Part shown: positions 28,524 through 33,300 of the stretch, one piece after another
Layout: each line of letters starts with the position of its first letter
Numbering within the stretch: position 1 is the stretch's first letter
Source of the DNA: a virus
Virus record (IMG/VR): IMGVR_UViG_3300025138_000177
Span: 1-33,300 of that record
Length of the DNA: 33,300 bases
Direction: 5' to 3' (one strand)
Notes under the pieces: generated by a model
Seen by the model: the letters and a program-made list of their open reading frames with translations, nothing else
Databases searched by the model: none
Told to the model about the DNA's origin: nothing
Translations under genes and position numbers: made by a program

Positions 28524-30695
28524 TTATTTATTAGCGTTGAAATGTTTTAATGCTTCTTTTTGTAGCAGTTGTGCTTTTCTTATAGAAATTGTATCACCAC
28601 TATCTTTATAAGCTTTATAAATAGCATCTATTGTTGGTGCTGTATTAAAGTCATATCCTAATATTTCTCCAGGCTCCATAGTTGAAATAATAGGTTCAAT
28701 ATTAATTGTAGAGTTTTCTTGTTGTTTACCCATACCATCATTCCATTCTATATCAGATGAAATTTCTTGCTTTTTTTGTAAGCCATTTAAAATAGATTCT
28801 TGCTTTCTATACATTTCTCCTCCTAAAGCTTTTTGTAAATTTCTAGGAGTAATTGTATTACCTTCATTAATAGCATTGTATATTTCTCTAACTACTGCAT
28901 TAGTTGTAGAAGGAGATTCTGAGTCTAAAAATACTGGAGCAGTCATAACCTCTGGTAAATAAATTTCAAAAAGTTTACCATCCATACTTGGAACACCTGT
29001 TTCGCTTAAATTCCTAATAGTTATACCTTTCATTTTTAACGCTTTATCAGGATTAGTCTGTCTAGTAAAAATTTCATTTACAGCAAAAACTGTAGCGTCT
29101 GTTTCGTCAGATATTTGAGTTATATCTTGAGCGTTATTAAGATAATTATTTAAACTGTATGGTGCCTTATCTGGGTCACTATTTGGTATTGTTAAACTAG
29201 AATATGGTATATCGACTTGTTCTTCATTTGAAGTTTTATAATTTACAAATTCTCCTCCTTGACCTGTTGTTCTTTCTTGGTTAAGAATATTCGTCATTGC
29301 TTCGCTACCTAATCTTTCACTTATTTGATAGTAACTAGCTCCTATAAATGATTCTCCTGCATTTAAAAAATCTTCGTTTTTACCAGCCATAGATATTAAC
29401 AGAGTTGAAGATGCTTTAGTATTTGGGTCAAAATAAGTCATTTTTAAATTACCATTATCCATATTAATAGCGGTAATATCCACCATATCTTTATCTTTAC
29501 GAGACCTTAACATAAGATTTTTCTTAGCTGCATCAAATTGTTCTATATTTTTTGCATTTTTTAATGCCATCCAATTGTTTGTGTTATTAGCTATACTTAA
29601 AGTTTTTTGTCGATATTCAGAACTTTCTTTGTCAAATCCTGTTGATGCTGAAGCAGTAGTTTTCCTAGGTATTTTTAATTCTAATTGAGAATTCATATAC
29701 TCAAGAGCTTGTTCTTGTAAGTACTGACCTTGTTTACTATCTAAATCAATATTGTAATTACCTGACGAGTCTGGAGTAAGATATATGGCATTTTTATTAT
29801 TTGCTTTTTTTACATCATCTGTAAATTCCCAAGGAGCTGGAGCTCCGTCTGTACCTCCTTTAGGAGCCATTTGTGCGTAATCAGCTAAAACACTAGCTAC
29901 ATTTCTAGGGTCATTTAAATAAGATTTTAATTTACCATTTACCGCTTTTTGAAAACCAGGCATCTTTCTAACGTCATCTTTTATAGAACCATCTGGCATA
30001 TTTGTTTGATATGATGGAGCCAATGTTTTGTATGTATCATCTATAGCTTTAGTTAAATCAAACTTATCTATCTCTTGACCCATCCATCCTAGCATAGTAC
30101 TAACTTGAGTAAAGTCTGCTGTATTGTCAGACATAACTCTTATTGTTTTTCCATCAACTACTTTATCTACTAATTTCCCTTGACTAACCTTCATTGTTGT
30201 AGGGTCAATAAAAGCAGCGTTATCTCTAAAGTCTGCAAATGATTGAATTTTTCCAGCGTTCCAAACGTCTTGAGCTGCCTGACCACCTATTTCTGTAGCC
30301 TCTTTCATACGTTTTTCTTGATTCTGTAAGTAAGTATTATATTTTTTAGTAATTGCAACAATTTGTGCAGTGCCATTAGTTAAATTTTGTGTTAATGTAG
30401 TAAATTGTTTTCTACTCATATTACCAGCATCTAATTGACGCTTTAACATTAAGTTGTAATTTGACGCATTATTTACATAATCTAAAATATAATCACTTGA
30501 CTCTCTGTCTCCACCCTCTGGAGAGTTTTGCAATGTAGTTGCTAGTTCTTGAGTAGCCAAAGCATCAGCCGCTTCATTTTCTTCTTTAGTCTTTCTTTGT
30601 TCATTTAACAAATCAGTAAACCCTGTAGCAACTGCTCCCCAGTTTACATTAGTTTCTTTTTCTCTTTGAGCGTATCCTATATATGTTTTAGCCAT
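28524..30695 (-). CDS. Putative internal virion (ejection) protein, gp15 position, 723 aa
   Basis: The product begins MAKTYIGYAQREKETNVNWG, is mostly helical and polar, rich in Asn, Gln, Thr and Asp, and has no cysteine-rich or enzyme motif. It ends IRKAQLLQKEALKHFNANK. Its length (T7 gp15 is about 750 residues) and its position between a small gp14-like protein and the giant gp16-like protein match the T7-type ejection cluster. These proteins leave the capsid at infection and help form a DNA channel across the envelope. Homology is inferred from order and size, not from a clear motif. It is 2 nt from the giant gene. Confidence 0.6.
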   Translation of the reverse strand: MAKTYIGYAQREKETNVNWGAVATGFTDLLNEQRKTKEENEAADALATQELATTLQNSPEGGDRESSDYILDYVNNASNYNLMLKRQLDAGNMSRKQFTTLTQNLTNGTAQIVAITKKYNTYLQNQEKRMKEATEIGGQAAQDVWNAGKIQSFADFRDNAAFIDPTTMKVSQGKLVDKVVDGKTIRVMSDNTADFTQVSTMLGWMGQEIDKFDLTKAIDDTYKTLAPSYQTNMPDGSIKDDVRKMPGFQKAVNGKLKSYLNDPRNVASVLADYAQMAPKGGTDGAPAPWEFTDDVKKANNKNAIYLTPDSSGNYNIDLDSKQGQYLQEQALEYMNSQLELKIPRKTTASASTGFDKESSEYRQKTLSIANNTNNWMALKNAKNIEQFDAAKKNLMLRSRKDKDMVDITAINMDNGNLKMTYFDPNTKASSTLLISMAGKNEDFLNAGESFIGASYYQISERLGSEAMTNILNQERTTGQGGEFVNYKTSNEEQVDIPYSSLTIPNSDPDKAPYSLNNYLNNAQDITQISDETDATVFAVNEIFTRQTNPDKALKMKGITIRNLSETGVPSMDGKLFEIYLPEVMTAPVFLDSESPSTTNAVVREIYNAINEGNTITPRNLQKALGGEMYRKQESILNGLQKKQEISSDIEWNDGMGKQQENSTINIEPIISTMEPGEILGYDFNTAPTIDAIYKAYKDSGDTISIRKAQLLQKEALKHFNANK

Positions 30696-30706
30696 TTTTT
30701 ATTTTT

Positions 30707-31660
30707 TTAACCCAGTGGAATAAAATCATAAGTTCCTTGATAATCATCTGGTGTAGGCTTGTCTAATTTTTCAACTACTAATCCTGTGTTGTTTAATTGT
30801 CTTAAAGCTCTTTTTTGTTGTCTTAAAAATTTATTAAAATCTTTTACTCCAGCATCCCCTAAAGATGTTTGTATAAAATCTTGACCTGCAATCATACCAC
30901 CCACTTGCGGTTCCCCATCATTATTTATAGATGGTCTATTAATTATGTCATTGACTTGTGAAAAATCTAAATCTTTAAATAAAGCACCTTGTTCTGTTGC
31001 TTGAAATGATGTAAAAGCATCATTTAGTGCAGTTGGTCCTGTAAAACCTGATTTAGATAAATTACTTGAATCTAACATAAATGGAACATCTCCTCCTCCA
31101 GCAGCTTTTGCTTCTTTAAGACCTCCAGATAATGCTACTCCTGCTTTAGCAGTATCTAATATTCCTTGCATTCCTTGAGCTTGAAACATATTTGCTGATT
31201 GTTCTGCTCTACCAGCCGCAATTTGAGCTCCTTTAACTTCTTCTAAATCTAACTGAACACCAATATCTCTTAAACGAGAATCTTCTTGAGCAACTAATGC
31301 TTCTAATTTTTTCTGCTCATCACCCATTCTAGAAGTTTGTTGTTGTTGTGCTTTTTGTTGTGCCGCTAAAACTCTACCAGCAACTGCTGCTGCTCCTCTT
31401 TCGCTTTCAGCTCCTGCTGCTGTAGCCTGAGCTCCTGCAGATAATAATGCTTCTCTTTCTAAAACATATTTTTCTTTGTTAATAGATAAATTTTCGTAAA
31501 AATTTGTTCCTAGTTTTTCTCGTGCTTTTATTAATGCTTGTTCGGCATCAAACTCAGCGTCTGATGCTGCTCTTCTTTGTTTTCCTGCATTTACAAAATT
31601 TAAAGCAGTGCTACCTGCAGTTAAAGCTATGCTTGTAATTAATAATGCTACTGCTGCCAT
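30707..31660 (-). CDS. Putative internal virion (ejection) protein, gp14 position, 317 aa
   Basis: A hydrophobic N-terminus (AAVALLITSIALTAGSTAL) is followed by a long alanine/glutamine-rich helical region (SERGAAAVAGRVLAAQQKAQ, QEDSRLRDIGVQLDLEEVKG) and a C-terminal polar part ending YQGTYDFIPLG. The single membrane segment plus Ala/Gln-rich coiled coil is typical of the smallest T7-like ejection protein, which lies in the outer membrane after ejection. It overlaps the cupin gene by 13 nt. The assignment rests on composition and gene order. Confidence 0.65.
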   Translation of the reverse strand: MAAVALLITSIALTAGSTALNFVNAGKQRRAASDAEFDAEQALIKAREKLGTNFYENLSINKEKYVLEREALLSAGAQATAAGAESERGAAAVAGRVLAAQQKAQQQQTSRMGDEQKKLEALVAQEDSRLRDIGVQLDLEEVKGAQIAAGRAEQSANMFQAQGMQGILDTAKAGVALSGGLKEAKAAGGGDVPFMLDSSNLSKSGFTGPTALNDAFTSFQATEQGALFKDLDFSQVNDIINRPSINNDGEPQVGGMIAGQDFIQTSLGDAGVKDFNKFLRQQKRALRQLNNTGLVVEKLDKPTPDDYQGTYDFIPLG

Positions 31661-32172
31661 AATTCTTTATTTTTGTTTAATACTTCTTTAGGCAATTCTA
31701 AATATTTATTTACATATATATCTAACTCTGCTTCTTTAACAGTTGTTGCATTGGTTTTATTAACGCAACACCATCTACTATCTTTATGTACATAAAAAAC
31801 TCTTTGTGTACCTATTTGTGTAAACACCTTATACGGTGCTTTTATTCTTTTTAATTCACCTTCGTCAGTTATAAAAGAAACTTCGCCTTCTAATAAAAAA
31901 GAAGGGTGTTGTTTTTTATGAATTAAACTAACAATAAAAACACCCTTTGGCATAAACAACTCTCTTGTATACAAACCACCTTCAAAATGATGCTCTAAAG
32001 GAGCTACTTCTTTTAAACCTTTAGATTGTTCTTCTCCAACATTATGAGTTAAACAACCATTTACTTTTTTTAATTCATCTTGAAATATTTCTAGTTTCTC
32101 CCACAAAAGTCCAGGACTTTTAGATATACCAGTTAATATTTTAGATGCAACTAAATTTTCTTTATTACTCAT
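31648..32172 (-). CDS. Cupin-fold protein in the virion gene block
   Basis: The 174-residue product has a central single cupin barrel. The run LEHHFEGGLYTRELFMPKGV and the segment SLIHKKQHPSFLLEGEVSFI form the H-x-H...E-type strands, followed by APYKVFTQIGTQRVFYVHKD. Histidines around 60-62, 86 and 91 could bind a metal. Its N-terminal and C-terminal extensions are helical. Small cupin proteins are common next to tail or ejection genes of marine phages, but their reaction or structural role is unknown. A TATCTTTG element lies 15 nt upstream of the ATG. Confidence 0.65.
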   Translation of the reverse strand: MSNKENLVASKILTGISKSPGLLWEKLEIFQDELKKVNGCLTHNVGEEQSKGLKEVAPLEHHFEGGLYTRELFMPKGVFIVSLIHKKQHPSFLLEGEVSFITDEGELKRIKAPYKVFTQIGTQRVFYVHKDSRWCCVNKTNATTVKEAELDIYVNKYLELPKEVLNKNKELWQQ

Positions 32173-32187
32173 TTACTTAAATAAGAA

Positions 32188-32195
32188 CAAAGATA
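32188..32195 (-). promoter_or_regulatory. Possible -7 promoter element before the cupin gene
   Basis: The minus strand reads TATCTTTG, a perfect TAnnTTTG, in the 29-nt gap before the cupin gene. No TTTG lies 20 nt upstream, so it may be a weak internal promoter. Confidence 0.4.
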
Positions 32196-32201
32196 CTAAT
32201 T

Positions 32202-33032
32202 TTAAGGGAAACTTTTCATAACGTCTGAATCAACAGCAAAGAGTTCTACAGCAAGTGAATTTGGATTTTCAACTAGACCATTAGTTAAGGTGAATTCACC
32301 ATAATGACCCAGTATACCATTAGATTCAGCTATTTGATTTTTTATGTATAATATATATACTTCAGTACCTGTTGCTGGTAATGCCGTAGCACTATTATTT
32401 ATAGTAATATTATTAATATTATTTGCCGCATCATAATTTACAGAAGATACTGGACCTGCTTCAATAGGGGTATATGGGTCTGTGACTGGATTAGGTATTA
32501 TAGCATAATAAACTGTATCTCCTTCATTAATCATACTTCCTAAATCTACAGCCATATCAAATGTTAAAACACAAACTCCAGTTCCTACACCAGTACGTAC
32601 AGTTTGCCCACCAACACCTTGAACTGAACGTAAAGGAAATTCACCACTAATAGGATTAGCAGGATTACTTCTTAAATACGCAAACCATTCTCCTTCTTTT
32701 TGTACAAAATATGAATACGATATAGAGCCTGTATCTTGTAAGTCAGATTTTAAAGTAGCCGACCAAGCAGAGTCAGATTGGATACCTATGGTTTTAAATA
32801 GTTTATTTTCCAAAGGTGATTGATTAAAGACACTTGTAATAGTAGAGCTAAAAGTACTACCATAAAAAGTGTTTCTGAGAGCGGTACTTGAATTATGTTG
32901 CCATAATTTACCTTGATAAAAAGTATATAAATAACCATTCATTCCTTTAATTTGTTCTGGAATAAATGAATAAAATGAAGGAAACCCTTTTGAAGTTTCG
33001 CTATAAGTTACAGTTTGATTAGTAAATGCCAT
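32202..33032 (-). CDS. Putative phage structural (tail-associated) protein, 276 aa
   Basis: The product begins MAFTNQTVTYSETSKGFPSF and continues YSFIPEQIKGMNGYLYTFYQ, a pattern I recall from tail or structural proteins of marine Bacteroidota and crAss-like phages. It is beta-rich, with short turns, Gly/Ser/Asn/Thr-rich segments and few lysines. The C-terminus has GHYGEFTLTNGLVENPNS. It stands directly upstream of the cupin and ejection genes, in the same direction, which suits a tail or tail-fibre-adjacent protein. The exact role is unknown. Confidence 0.6.
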   Translation of the reverse strand: MAFTNQTVTYSETSKGFPSFYSFIPEQIKGMNGYLYTFYQGKLWQHNSSTALRNTFYGSTFSSTITSVFNQSPLENKLFKTIGIQSDSAWSATLKSDLQDTGSISYSYFVQKEGEWFAYLRSNPANPISGEFPLRSVQGVGGQTVRTGVGTGVCVLTFDMAVDLGSMINEGDTVYYAIIPNPVTDPYTPIEAGPVSSVNYDAANNINNITINNSATALPATGTEVYILYIKNQIAESNGILGHYGEFTLTNGLVENPNSLAVELFAVDSDVMKSFP

Positions 33033-33043
33033 ATATTATTATT

Positions 33044-33300
33044 TTAAGGTGCACATCCAAATGTTGCAGTTATACAACTTTCATCATCAAGTAATATTGC
33101 TTGTTCTCCCCCACTAACAGGGTCATTAACTCCAGTTAACACCCATCCAGCGGAACCAAAAAGTCTATCACCATAACCAGGGGATGTAGCATCAGTATTT
33201 ACAGCAGTAGAAGTTCCATTAGCATTAGCATATACTCTTGTTCCGATTGACCATCCACCACTTGGAGCTGCTATTGAAAATACTTGCCCTCCATTATCTG
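33044..33300 (-). CDS. Structural protein, C-terminal part (N-terminus beyond window)
   Basis: Eighty-five codons up to the TAA are visible; the frame is open to the right edge. The segment reads GGQVFSIAAPSGGWSIGTRV, then GDRLFGSAGWVLTG and ESCITATFGCAP at the end. It is Gly/Ser/Thr/Asn-rich and beta-like, as in phage tail or adhesin proteins. It is followed by the 276-residue structural protein on the same strand. No family was assigned because the N-terminus is missing. Confidence 0.55.
   Translation of the reverse strand, partial: DNGGQVFSIAAPSGGWSIGTRVYANANGTSTAVNTDATSPGYGDRLFGSAGWVLTGVNDPVSGGEQAILLDDESCITATFGCAP

Overview
This window looks like a piece of a lytic, podovirus-like phage genome infecting a member of the Bacteroidota, probably a marine flavobacterium. 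The DNA is AT-rich and densely packed on both strands. Start codons lack Shine-Dalgarno sequences and follow A-rich leaders of the AACAAAC type. Several intergenic regions carry the Bacteroidota -7 promoter element TAnnTTTG, in three cases with TTTG exactly 20 nt upstream. The primase has the VirE-N/BT4734-like domain typical of Bacteroidota elements. No rRNA, tRNA, integrase, insertion sequence or CRISPR array was seen. The DNA polymerase, RNA polymerase, terminase, portal and capsid genes must lie outside the window.

Layout: (1) 1-787, minus strand: five tiny lysine-rich genes, the leftmost cut by the window edge, several coupled by overlapping TAATG. (2) 825-3608: a plus-strand winged-helix-like protein gene, then minus-strand groEL followed by groES (the reverse of the usual bacterial order), a cluster of GACATA repeats, and a small unknown gene with its own terminator. 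(3) 3652-4196: a hairpin-rich region without a gene. (4) 4197-7773, plus strand: a helical protein of unknown function, an amidoligase (COOH-NH2 ligase) and a fusion of a class II glutamine amidotransferase with a gamma-glutamyl cyclotransferase-like domain. A 613-nt island of operators, hairpins and repeats separates the last two. (5) 7889-10480: small genes of mostly unknown function driven by copied promoters. (6) 10600-19670, plus strand: replication and recombination genes. These are two stand-alone DnaA domain IV-like proteins, a single-strand annealing protein, a PD-(D/E)XK exonuclease, an SSB-like protein, a primase-helicase, an SF2 helicase, a VRR-NUC nuclease and a metallophosphoesterase. 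(7) 19667-33300, minus strand: a convergent virion block with a structural gene cut by the edge, a second structural gene, a cupin, and three proteins whose order and sizes match T7-type ejection proteins gp14, gp15 and gp16. The last of these is a 2,902-residue polyvalent protein.

The most interesting parts are these. The amidoligase / glutamine amidotransferase / GGCT set is a candidate phage peptide-tagging or amide-modification pathway. A family of GTCGT-N2-ACGAC palindromes occurs six times, two of them just upstream of nearly identical promoters. Two GACATA repeat clusters lie about 10 kb apart, next to groEL and the primase. The giant ejection protein has kinase-like and metallopeptidase regions, each bracketed by a recurring LSQ motif. 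All functional calls rest on reading motifs by eye; no database search was run.
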